Assembly: GCA_016714815.1 (NCBI GenBank)
Contig: JADKBZ010000003.1
Coordinates: 310,001 to 374,000, forward strand
DNA: 64,000 nt
Source: Holophagales bacterium
GTDB lineage: Bacteria > Acidobacteriota > Thermoanaerobaculia > UBA5066
Reading direction: 5' to 3'
How positions within the stretch are numbered: the stretch's first letter is position 1; every line of letters starts with the position of its first letter. The position numbers and the translations under genes were made by a program. This document shows positions 1-7,486 of this stretch, piece by piece. The notes below the pieces were generated by a model, which searched no databases, was not told where the DNA came from, and saw nothing but the letters and a program-made list of their open reading frames with translations.

Positions 1-1440
1 GTTCTTCACCGTCCCGTAGTTCTCGGAATTGAGGCTCCTGGCCCTCTGGCAGGCTGCCTCAAGACGGTCGTCGCCGTGATTTCGCCCCAGCCGCATCAGC
101 CCCAGGCACGCCCGGTAGCCCTGCTCGGGATGAGGCTTGCTCCTCAGGATGGCCTCCACGACGTGGCGCGTCGATGGCCCGGTCTTCTCCGCCCACGCGA
201 TCATGCGTGACGGGCTCCACTCGGCGTGGGCCCGGTGTGCCGCCGGCATGTGCTCGGCCAGGGTCGACACTTTCCCTCGCCCGCTCAGCCGCGGGTGCGA
301 CGCCACCCGGGTCGATCGCAGGTAGACCTCCAAGCACCTGGCCGTCGCCCGCACCTCGACCCTCCGGCCGACCAGGGCGTAGGGGACGCTGTAGAGGCTG
401 TGCTCGTACTCGACGTGGTAGTCGATGTTGACGCCACACTCCTTCCATTCGGCCATCTCGTACCGCGCCGGGGGCAGCGGCTTGAGCTCCGGCCGGTCGT
501 ACTTCTCGAAGAGCTCCCGCCTCGAGGTCCCCAGCCGCTTCATCGGCCGCTCGTTGAGCTCCCTGACCTTTTCCCGGATCGCCTCGTTCAACTCCGCTAG
601 GCTGAAGAAGGTCCGGTTTCGCAGCGACGCCACGATCCATCGCTCCGCCAGGAGCACCGAGACCTCCACCTTCGCCTTGTCCCGCGGCTTGTAGGCCCGC
701 GCCGGGATCACGGCCGCCCCGTAGTGCGCCGCCATCTCCTCGTACGTCCGGTTGACGGTCGCCTCGTACCGGCACGGCCCCGTCACGGCCGCCTTCAGGT
801 TGTCGGGCACGAAGATCGACGGCGTCCCCCCGAAGAACTCGACCATTCGTACGTTCAGCCCGATCCAGCTCCCCAGGTCCTGCCGTTCCGACGCCTCGGC
901 GTAGATGTAGCTGCTCGCCCCCAGCGCCCCGACGAACAGCTCCACGGGCCTGGCCTCACCCGTCAGCGGGTCCACGACCGACGGTTTCTTGCCCGCGAAG
1001 TCGACGAAGACCTTCTCGCCCGCCACATGCACCTGCCTCATCACCGGCGACAGCCGCTTGCGCCAGCGGTGGTAGTGCTCGCAGAACTGGCTGTAGCGGT
1101 AGCCCAGCGGATTCGCCTCCAGGTACTCCTGCCACAGCAGGCTCAGCGTCACTCCGAGCCGCCGCAGCTCGGCGTGCACCAGCGGAGCGTCCACCGCGGC
1201 CCGGTCGCTCTGCGCGTCGGCCTTCACCCCGAAGACCCGGGCCTCCAGCGCCTCGTCCGACGCCAGCTCCTCCGGTATCGGCCAGCCCACTCCCGCCGCC
1301 CGGGCCAGCCCCAGGTACTCCGACACCGTCCCTTTCCCGGCCTTCACGGCGGTCGCCACGGCTCGTTGGGGCAGTCCGCACCCCAGCTTCAGCCTCAGGA
1401 TCTCTCTCAGTTGTCTCATCGTCAGTCGTTTCGCCGCCAA
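1..1440 (-). CDS. istA: IS21-family transposase IstA, 3' end cut by window edge
   Basis: This gene encodes the DDE transposase of an IS21-family element and runs off the left edge after 480 codons; roughly the last tens of residues are missing. The N-terminus (KRLTMRQLREILRLK, then GLPQRAVA) is the usual IstA helix-turn-helix. The catalytic core is visible as VDFAG (first Asp), VPDNLKAAV (second Asp) and KAKVEV (Glu), followed by the typical NIDYHVEYEHSLYSVPYALV segment. I start it at the TTG at 1440 because AGAGGGGG lies five bases upstream and because AAKRLTMR matches the family start; the ATG at 1419 is the alternative. The partner ATPase gene istB would lie to the left, outside the window. 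The reading frame is intact as far as visible. Confidence 0.92.
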   Translation of the reverse strand, partial: MAAKRLTMRQLREILRLKLGCGLPQRAVATAVKAGKGTVSEYLGLARAAGVGWPIPEELASDEALEARVFGVKADAQSDRAAVDAPLVHAELRRLGVTLSLLWQEYLEANPLGYRYSQFCEHYHRWRKRLSPVMRQVHVAGEKVFVDFAGKKPSVVDPLTGEARPVELFVGALGASSYIYAEASERQDLGSWIGLNVRMVEFFGGTPSIFVPDNLKAAVTGPCRYEATVNRTYEEMAAHYGAAVIPARAYKPRDKAKVEVSVLLAERWIVASLRNRTFFSLAELNEAIREKVRELNERPMKRLGTSRRELFEKYDRPELKPLPPARYEMAEWKECGVNIDYHVEYEHSLYSVPYALVGRRVEVRATARCLEVYLRSTRVASHPRLSGRGKVSTLAEHMPAAHRAHAEWSPSRMIAWAEKTGPSTRHVVEAILRSKPHPEQGYRACLGLMRLGRNHGDDRLEAACQRARSLNSENYGTVKN

Positions 1441-1491
1441 GGAGTCCCCCTCTGCGGAGGATCCTGGACCGCCCGGTACCTCGACCGACCC

Positions 1492-1632
1492 GTGCTCACC
1501 ATCCCCGGAATCGGTGCTCACCATCCCGGAATCCATGCTCACCATGGCCGGAATCAGCGCTCACCATCCCGGAATCGGCGCTCACCTTGCTCCGGAAACC
1601 GTGCTCACCTTCGACCGGAATCCGTGCTCACC
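1492..1632 (+). repeat. Seven tandem IS21 end repeats, 21-23 bp apart
   Basis: Copies of (G/A)(T/C)GCTCACC begin at 1492, 1514, 1535, 1557, 1578, 1601 and 1624, each followed by a few variable bases and CCGGAA(T/A)C. The period of 21-23 bp is two helical turns, so all copies face the same side of the DNA. IS21 elements are known to carry two or three such internal end repeats to which the transposase binds; seven is many. They lie between the istA start and the inferred element tip. Confidence 0.85.
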
Positions 1633-1729
1633 GTCGTCCGGAGCCGTCACGTGACAAAGTCGCACTAACAACGACATCCTTTCGGGGATGTACTTCACCC
1701 GAAACCACTGTGACAGGAGGAAGTTACTC

Positions 1730-2125
1730 ATGCCGCGAACCCTTGATGCGTACAACATCTTGGCTTATGGTGCAATCGGCCTCGGGTTCCTGCTTGCATT
1801 TCTTGCTTATCGTCTTCTCGCAGGAGAGCAAGCCCGCGACGCCCCGCGGCCAAGGATGCTCCAAGCTACCTATGGTTTCATGACGTTCTCGTTAGTGCTT
1901 AGCACTCTCGGCTTTGCGTCCGAGTTGAATCGCGACGCGAAGATCCGCGCCCAGGAGCAGATCTTGCAAAAGTACCGTGACCGGCAGCAAGAAGCCGCTC
2001 GAACCAATAGGAAGATCGTGGCCAATCTGACGCAGTTCGCCAATCTACCGTTCATTCCGGCGCCGTACAGAGCTTCATTAGCCAACCTGATTGAAACCTT
2101 GAAATCGCCCGTCGTCGAGGAGTAG
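1730..2125 (+). CDS. Small membrane protein with a coiled-coil tail, unknown function
   Basis: A 131-residue protein. I start at the ATG at 1730 because AGGAGG lies nine bases upstream; an in-frame ATG 42 bases earlier lacks such a site. It has a hydrophobic segment at about residues 8-30 (ILAYGAIGLGFLLAFLAYRLL), a second at about 45-63, then a charged helical stretch rich in Gln, Arg and Glu (about 65-95) that could form a coiled coil, and a short tail. It resembles no family I can name. It sits between the IS21 tip and the GspF-like gene, six bases upstream of the latter, so the two are probably co-transcribed. Base composition is clearly less GC-rich than in the genes after 7.4 kb, which points to acquired DNA. 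Confidence 0.6.
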   Translation: MPRTLDAYNILAYGAIGLGFLLAFLAYRLLAGEQARDAPRPRMLQATYGFMTFSLVLSTLGFASELNRDAKIRAQEQILQKYRDRQQEAARTNRKIVANLTQFANLPFIPAPYRASLANLIETLKSPVVEE

Positions 2126-2131
2126 CAGAAC

Positions 2132-3217
2132 GTGTTCTCGCCGAGGGCCGTAGCGCATTCGAAGCACGTGCGGGCTGGAATGGCTGCGCGTATTCTTTAT
2201 GTCTATGTCGCAGTTCTCGCGCTCGGAAGCGCTTACTTCTTGCTCTTACTCGCCGAGGACGAAGCCTTCCATGTGCGCCTGCTGAGAGCCCGAATGTGTG
2301 CGGTACACCTTGAGGTGGGAATGCCGATGGGCGACTCACTACTCGCGCTCTCCTCCTACGAGGGTGACAGAGGAGCGGCCACAATACTGCGTGCAGCCGC
2401 GAGCGACCGTTCCAAGGGCGTTGTGGACTGGCATCTCTTACGCGGCGGCAAGATCTTCGATACAACGATCATACGTATGCTAGAGGCAGGCGAGGCGGGC
2501 GGCATCTTGCCAGACGTCTCGAGGAGTCTCGCCACCTACATCGACCACATCGGTTTGGTTGATCGGTGCCTCCACGATCTGAGGTTGGCGCACATGAGTG
2601 CTTGTGCTGCGGCCGTCCTGCTTGCGTTCCACGCGCTGGGGTTTCGCCGCTGGCGTGGCCGCGCCGCCTTGACGTACTTCGCTCTGGCGATCTTGGGCGG
2701 CGTCGTGGTTTCGACAGTGCTGCTTCAAAGGGCTTGCCTCGAGGCGTTGGGTGGGCGTACAATAGGTCGATTCATTGTGCCCGGGTATCAGCGGTTCGTG
2801 TCGGCTGCGCTTTTCAGTCGAATTGCCGCCGAGGTGGGGGCCCTCCATGAGAGTGGCGTTCCCATACTGGACGTCTGTGAGGAAGTTGGGAGTGGAGGCA
2901 GCGACGCTTCGAAAGTCGCCACGATTGCCCGGTTCTGCCGAAAGAGACTCAGGGAGGGAGGCTCCTTGGCGGATGCACTTACTCAGGCCGATTCGGTTCC
3001 GGGCATCGTCTTACAGGTAGTAGCAGTGGCCGAGCAAACTGGTTCCCTCGGCCATGGATGCCATCAGGTCGCGAGTTTCTACTACTCGGCCCTACTGCGG
3101 CAGCAGGAGCGCATACGGCAGGGAGCCGGGGTAGTCCTTGTCCTTCTTGCCGCGGCCACACTGGCCGCTGCAATGTCACGCCCCCGCGCTACCTCCGCGG
3201 GAGGACTCCGCCCCTAG
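2132..3217 (+). CDS. GspF/PilC-like (T2SSF-domain) inner-membrane protein, orphan
   Basis: A 361-residue protein with the layout of the type II secretion/type IV pilus platform protein: two copies of the T2SSF helical domain separated by membrane segments. Copy one (about 50-140) contains GMPMGDSLLALSSYEGD and MLEAGEAGGILPDVSRSLATYI; copy two (about 228-325) contains ALHESGVPILDVCEEVG, EGGSLADALTQA and VAVAEQTGSLGHGCHQVASFY. Hydrophobic segments lie near 19-40, 155-170, 178-200 and 332-350. The start is a GTG with GAGGAG upstream; ATG at residue 17 is possible. No GspE/PilB ATPase, pilin or secretin gene is nearby, so it is not part of a recognisable secretion operon. Its stop codon lies one base before the TA of the IS630 remnant, so a longer ancestral C-terminus cannot be excluded. 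Confidence 0.72.
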   Translation: MFSPRAVAHSKHVRAGMAARILYVYVAVLALGSAYFLLLLAEDEAFHVRLLRARMCAVHLEVGMPMGDSLLALSSYEGDRGAATILRAAASDRSKGVVDWHLLRGGKIFDTTIIRMLEAGEAGGILPDVSRSLATYIDHIGLVDRCLHDLRLAHMSACAAAVLLAFHALGFRRWRGRAALTYFALAILGGVVVSTVLLQRACLEALGGRTIGRFIVPGYQRFVSAALFSRIAAEVGALHESGVPILDVCEEVGSGGSDASKVATIARFCRKRLREGGSLADALTQADSVPGIVLQVVAVAEQTGSLGHGCHQVASFYYSALLRQQERIRQGAGVVLVLLAAATLAAAMSRPRATSAGGLRP

Positions 3218-3232
3218 CTAGTGGTCCCCGTC
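3218..3232 (+). repeat. IS630 left inverted repeat
   Basis: The 15-base sequence CTAGTGGTCCCCGTC is repeated inverted, without mismatch, at 4374-4388. The first C is probably a chance match; the element proper would start after the TA at 3219-3220. Confidence 0.9.
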
Positions 3233-3317
3233 GCGGTTCCGTGAATCTATTCGCTCCGACCCGGTATCTTCTCCGGGGAGGAAGCGGCCAAACGGCGTGC
3301 AGCCGAGATCAATCAAC

Positions 3318-4375
3318 TTGGCCCCGGAGCAGCGCCAGACTTTGGAGAGACTTGTCCGCAGCCCGCGCACACCGGTCCGCCTCGTGCTTCGGGCGCGCGT
3401 TGTTCTGCTCGCTAGCGACTGAGTCGAGAATCGTGAGATCGCGAAGAAGCTGCGTCTCGCCCGGGGCACGGTCGGCGATTGGCGGGCGCGTTTCTCCGAG
3501 GACGGCTTTGGCGGCGTCGAGAAGGACGCAGCGCGCCCCGGCCAAAGGAAGATGCACTCGCGGGCCAAGGTAGCCGAGATCGTCCACAGGACAGACGACG
3601 GAGGCGCCTCCGGGCCAGACTCACTGGAGCCGCACCACCATGGCCAGGGCGACCGGCGCTAGCGAGGCGACCATCGGCCGCATCTGGCGTGCTCGTGGAC
3701 TCAAGCCCCACCTCTTCAAGATGTTCAAGGTCAGCAACGCTTCGCTCTTTGCTGACAACTCGAAGAGGTCGTGGGCCTGTACCTCCAGCCTCCCAAGCAT
3801 GCGGTCGTCTTCTGCGCCGACGAGAAGAGCCAGATCCGGCACTCGAGCGCACCCCGCCCGGTCTGCCGCTCAAGCGCGGCCGGTGCGGGACGATGACCCA
3901 CGACTACAAGCGGCACGGCACGACCACTCTCTTCGCCGCGCTCAACGACGTCACGGGTCGCGTCATCGGCGTCTACATGCCGCGGCACCGGCATCAGGAG
4001 TGGCTCGCCTTCCTGCGGCTGCTCGACCGCGAGACCCCGCCGCCCACGAAGATCCACGTGATCGCCGACAACTACGCAACCCACAAGCACCCTCGAGTAC
4101 AGACGTGGATCGCGCGTCGACCTCGGTTCCAGATGCACTTCAACCCGACGAGCGCCTCGTGGCTGAACATGGTCGAGAGATTCCTCCGAGACCTCTCTGA
4201 GAAGGCCCTGCGTCCCGCCTTCTCGTCCGTGTAGGATCTTGTCGGCGCCATTCACGCCTACCTGGACGCTCACAACGACGATCCGAGGCCCTTCGTGTGG
4301 ACTGCCAGAGCCTGCGACATCCTGGAGAAGGTCAAGCGAGCCCGCGCAACGCTGAATAGGATCACGTCTGTATGA
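3318..4375 (+). pseudogene. IS630-family transposase, degenerate
   Basis: Protein similarity to IS630 transposases is spread over three reading frames. Frame of 3318 gives LAPEQRQTLERLVRSPRTP and, after an in-frame TGA near 3420, ENREIAKKLRLARGTVGDWRARF. From 3640 another frame gives MARATGASEATIGRIWRARG; from about 3759 the first frame returns with [24 protein letters not shown] (catalytic Asp); from about 3850 a third frame gives [32 protein letters not shown] (second Asp) and NPTSASWLNMVERF (Glu). A TAG at 4232-4234 interrupts this, and DDPRPFVWTARACDILEKVKRA follows to the TGA at 4373-4375. At least three frameshifts and two stops make this a dead copy. Confidence 0.9.
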
Positions 4376-4388
4376 CGGGGACCACTAG
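4374..4388 (-). repeat. IS630 right inverted repeat
   Basis: GACGGGGACCACTAG is the exact complement of the left repeat at 3218-3232. The transposase stop codon overlaps its inner end. Confidence 0.9.
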
Positions 4389-5289
4389 ACCGGCGAGGCC
4401 ACCTCCCCGATTCGCTACAGATCCGGAGGTGCGCGACAACGGCATCTGCCTCTTCGAGATGCGACTTCGCGGCGTTAATCGCGCGTCATCGCGTCCCCGT
4501 TTCCTCCTATTCGCTCGGTTTTGTTTACGCCTGTCTCGGACTCGGAATCATCAGAGCCCAGTGTCTTCATTTCGGGATCATTCCCCTGTGGTTTCGCCGA
4601 CCCCGCCTCTTTCGTCTGTCATCCGCGCTTCTCGATTCTGTTACCCGGCTTCATCGGTACCGGCGAGAGGCACGCACTCCCTCCCGCTGGTCCCGCCACG
4701 CCGCGTTCCCTTCGCGTGGCGGTGCCACTGTGGCGCCCTCCTTCCGCTACACACGGCAGTTCCTGAACGCCTTCGCTGCATCGCTGGCTCCTTTCCCCAG
4801 CCGGCTCCTTTCCAGAGGAGGCGTCTGGACCTCCCAGGTTTCTGGAGGATCCACAGTCCCTACAGGCCCCGCCCCCCGACCCCGGCGGGCTTCTGAACGC
4901 CTCCATCGCGATCCGTCAATACCGACTCCAGCTTCAGGCACAGCATCGGTCTCTCCACGCCTCTCCCTCGTCGCACTTCCAGAGTCTCCTCTTCCTTCGG
5001 TCTTCTCCGCCGCGGCCCGAAGCCTGGCGTCCTTAACCCCGGGGGCAGCAGCAGACATACCGTCCCACTTCCACACTTGAGCCACCGACCCTTGAAGCCC
5101 CATCTCTCTGGATCGCCATCGCAGGCAAGTGCGCAGGCACGATTGCGGCGATCGGATATCGCTCAGAGGTGTGGGCATCCGGTCCGTCGAATTTCTACTG
5201 ACGTCGCTTCTGCTGGTCATGCCGAACCTCGTGCTCACTCTCCTTCGACCCCGACGCTATCGATACATTTGCCAACAGAGGAGTAACTT
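4389..5289. other. Gene-free stretch of about 900 bases
   Basis: I see no convincing gene. The plus strand is rich in C and T, especially 4500-5000. Short open frames (for example from 4372 to 4896) have no ribosome-binding site, give low-complexity Pro/Arg/Ser-rich products and resemble nothing. It may be decayed sequence next to the IS630 copy. The last 20 bases carry the GAGGAG that serves the gene at 5290. Confidence 0.6.
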
Positions 5290-5679
5290 ATGCCTTCCAA
5301 CGCGTTCCCTGTAGTGTCCCTAAACAGCACTGGCGGGATTCCCGAGGTTGAAGTGATTTTCGGCCAGGCCCAACTCGGCGTCTATCGCTGCTTCCTCTGG
5401 GACGCCGGCGCTTCTAACCCAAAGTTGCTCGGCCACGGTAACAACGTTGATGGTCTTCCCGACCGCTTCTCCGTCGGCCTTGCCCCGACGTCGCTGTCCG
5501 GTCATTACCTTTCTGTCGAGGCTGTCATTCAGTCACCATCCAACGCTTCCGGACAGCTGTACTCACTGACGGTCCTCGTTCGGCAAGATGGTGGTACGGT
5601 TCCAGGTGGACTGCTTCAGGACAACGGGCAGCTAGCCTCTCAGGCCATCTCCCTCGTTAAGTTCGTTCGATTCGCATGA
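5290..5679 (+). CDS. Hypothetical protein, probably beta-rich
   Basis: A 129-residue protein with no signal peptide or membrane segment and alternating hydrophobic stretches (EVEVIFGQAQLGVYRCFLWD, YLSVEAVIQS, QLYSLTVLVRQDG) that suggest a beta sandwich. The start is supported by GAGGAG seven bases upstream of the ATG. Its TGA overlaps the ATG of the next gene (ATGA at 5676-5679), so both are translated together. I do not recognise the family. The last residues (SLVKFVRFA) again look like a beta strand. The GC content is lower than in the genes after 7.4 kb. Confidence 0.6.
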   Translation: MPSNAFPVVSLNSTGGIPEVEVIFGQAQLGVYRCFLWDAGASNPKLLGHGNNVDGLPDRFSVGLAPTSLSGHYLSVEAVIQSPSNASGQLYSLTVLVRQDGGTVPGGLLQDNGQLASQAISLVKFVRFA

Positions 5680-6776
5680 GATGCGTTCTTCCACTCGTCA
5701 TCGCAGCGAGTACGCTCGCCCATGGCGTACTCGCTCAGGATTCTCTGCCTAACATACAGAACTCTGCCCTCGATCTTTCTGTACCCGACTCTCCCGCCTT
5801 CATAGTGCTCGGGCTCTCTCCGCAGACGGTCGTCCACCCCGCTAGCCCGAGAGCTCTCGCCACCGCTCTGCTCACCGGCGTGGACCAGCGCGGCAACCTT
5901 CAAACCGGCCTAGCAATCGACACCGCACCTTACCTCCTATTCTTCGGTTCTTCCGTGTCACTACCGGACTATGCGAAACGACCCAGCCTCCGATTTCTGG
6001 CTCGTACTGGACTCTCGATCGGAGCTACTCGAGGCGCGTCCGAGAGCGACAAGTCGGCAAAGCTTGCTTTCGGCCTCACCTTCACTTTCCTCGACCTCGC
6101 GGACCCACGAACCGACCAGGCCTATCTCGGGACACTCGCCGCGGTTGCTGCCCGAGTGCTCCAGAGCGCACCGCCGCTTTCACCGACCGCCACTTCTGAA
6201 GAACGCTTAAAGTGGCAGACCGACATAGCCCAGAAGGTCGAGAACGATCCGGAAGCGCTGAGGGCGCGCTCAGATCAACGGAGGGCATCGTGGAACCGGT
6301 CCAGTTGGACACTCGCTGTCGCACCGAACTGGATTAGCCCGGATGGTTCTACTGCTGCTTTCGCTGCCAATGGCACGGCCGCTTGGACTTCCATCTCGTA
6401 TGGCTTCGAGGGCATCCCCGGGCTGAAAGATGCTGCTCAGCTGGTCGCGCACGTACGCTTCCACAGTAATGAGGCAGTACCTGACGCCTCAGCTTCAGGC
6501 ACGACGTATCGGCAGAAGAGCTTCGTTGCAGGATTGAGGCTGCGGTTCGGAAACGCTGACTCTATTGGTTCTTTGGAGGGAGCCTATCTTCACACCGACC
6601 CGGTCGACCGGAAATCAGAGGACTACCTTCGCATTTCACTCGGTGCGGAGCGCCGCCTGTCAGATAACACCTGGCTCCATGTCGGCATTGGCGGAGAGAG
6701 CGGCCAGCGAGACGGTAAGCAGAGGCTATTTATCCTCGGCGCATTTCAATGGGGCGTCGGTCCGAAGTCTCCGTAG
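5676..6776 (+). CDS. Exported beta-rich protein, probable outer-membrane protein
   Basis: A 366-residue protein with a signal peptide (MRCVLPLVIAASTLAHGVLAQ, cleavage likely after LAQ). The mature part alternates short amphipathic strands (LRFLARTGLSIGA, KLAFGLTFTFLDL, SWTLAVAPNWISP, KSFVAGLRLRFG, NTWLHVGIGGE) and ends with strands RLFILGAFQWGV, in keeping with an outer-membrane barrel. A helical, charged segment (about 165-205) interrupts the strands. It is coupled to the preceding gene by a 4-base overlap, so the two products probably act together. No family is recognised. It lies in the lower-GC island between the IS630 copy and the hairpins at 7.0-7.4 kb. Confidence 0.6.
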   Translation: MRCVLPLVIAASTLAHGVLAQDSLPNIQNSALDLSVPDSPAFIVLGLSPQTVVHPASPRALATALLTGVDQRGNLQTGLAIDTAPYLLFFGSSVSLPDYAKRPSLRFLARTGLSIGATRGASESDKSAKLAFGLTFTFLDLADPRTDQAYLGTLAAVAARVLQSAPPLSPTATSEERLKWQTDIAQKVENDPEALRARSDQRRASWNRSSWTLAVAPNWISPDGSTAAFAANGTAAWTSISYGFEGIPGLKDAAQLVAHVRFHSNEAVPDASASGTTYRQKSFVAGLRLRFGNADSIGSLEGAYLHTDPVDRKSEDYLRISLGAERRLSDNTWLHVGIGGESGQRDGKQRLFILGAFQWGVGPKSP

Positions 6777-6993
6777 GCCATCTACAACTACCAGAGCAAA
6801 GCGCTTCTCGTCCAGGCACTCTTCACTGTCGCCCCCTCCCTGGTTCAAGATCCGCTCGGTCAGCACATCAGCTTCGGATCAGCCTGCTCCATCGTCTCCT
6901 CCATCGGTACTTCCGCGATCTGAGCGTTGCTGCGGTGGACTGCTCCCTCCACATGGCTTGCGGATGAGGCCGCAATGACAGGCTGGCGCGGGG

Positions 6994-7029
6994 CCAGGGG
7001 CTGGCATGACTGTTCACGCCGACCCCTGG
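6994..7029 (+). terminator. Imperfect hairpin downstream of the exported-protein gene
   Basis: CCAGGGG-ct-GGC and GCC-ga-CCCCTGG form a stem with a two-base internal mismatch and a 12-base loop. It lies 217 bases after the stop at 6776 and has no run of T, so a terminator role is only possible. Confidence 0.3.
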
Positions 7030-7407
7030 GGCACCTGGTGGTACGAATCAGCAGTACCCCTTCCGAGGCGGCCAGGATGAGGGTGCAAAGGAGAGCAAGT
7101 TTCGGCCGAGAAGGCCGGTTCCCTCATGTCGGAAGGGCTCTACTTGAGCGCCGGAGTCGGCAAGATGCGGGCTATGGCCTGCGAGTCAGGGTCGGGCCAC
7201 GTTGAGGCGGCTGCTGAGGTATCGTCTCGGGTCCTCACCGTCTCGCGCCCAAGGAAAGAAGCCGCCCCCGGCCCACCTTTGCTGACGGCGCCCGAGGCGG
7301 GACGATGAATCCCGTGCGGTCTACGGGAGGCAGGAAGGAGAGGCGCCTTCGATATCTGGCCAGCGCCACATGACGCCGTAGCGCGCGAAAGAAGACGAAT
7401 CGCCCAC

Positions 7408-7446
7408 GAGGGCCGCGGGAGCAATCCCGCGGCCCTCTTTCTTTTT
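7408..7446 (+). terminator. Strong hairpin followed by a T-rich tract
   Basis: A perfect 13-bp stem (GAGGGCCGCGGGA with TCCCGCGGCCCTC) around a GCAA loop is followed by CTTTCTTTTT. This is the best intrinsic terminator in the window. It lies only about 40-175 bases before the possible starts of the histidine-kinase gene, so it ends upstream transcription or acts as an attenuator for that gene. Confidence 0.75.
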
Positions 7447-7486
7447 CGGCGTCGGCGCCCCGGGGAGCAGCCTTCGCTCCCCTGCC

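Larger units (their letters stand above)
1..1670 (-). mobile_element. IS21-family insertion sequence, right-hand portion in this window
   Basis: The istA gene plus about 230 bases of non-coding end sequence form one end of an IS21-type element. The end region holds seven copies of a GTGCTCACC motif, as IstA end-binding sites do. The outer tip is inferred at about 1670, because the minus-strand sequence there starts TGTTAGTGCGACTTTG, in keeping with the 5'-TG tip of the family. The other end and the target duplication are outside the window, so the exact tip is not proven. Confidence 0.75.
3218..4388. mobile_element. IS630-family insertion sequence, decayed
   Basis: A 1.17-kb element bounded by perfect 15-base inverted repeats (CTAGTGGTCCCCGTC at 3218-3232 and its complement at 4374-4388). 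A TA dinucleotide sits at each outer end (3219-3220 and 4386-4387), matching the TA target duplication typical of IS630/Tc1-mariner insertion. It carries one transposase gene that is broken several times. Ends are intact although the gene is dead, so it could still move only if a related transposase acts on it. Confidence 0.9.
6777..7486. other. Intergenic region of about 700 bases with two hairpins
   Basis: No credible coding frame is visible on either strand. The stretch holds an imperfect inverted repeat at 6994-7029 and a terminator-like hairpin at 7408-7446. Sequence between 7030 and 7400 is G-rich on the plus strand and has no recognisable motif. It marks the border between the lower-GC island and the high-GC signalling genes. 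Confidence 0.55.

Noticed and set aside
4372..4896. A 174-codon open frame after the IS630 copy
   Set aside because: It starts inside the inverted repeat, lacks a ribosome-binding site and gives a Pro/Arg/Ser-rich product with no similarity.
5225..5245. CGTGCTCACT as an eighth IS21 end repeat
   Set aside because: It is a single imperfect match 3.6 kb away from the array and has no neighbouring copies.
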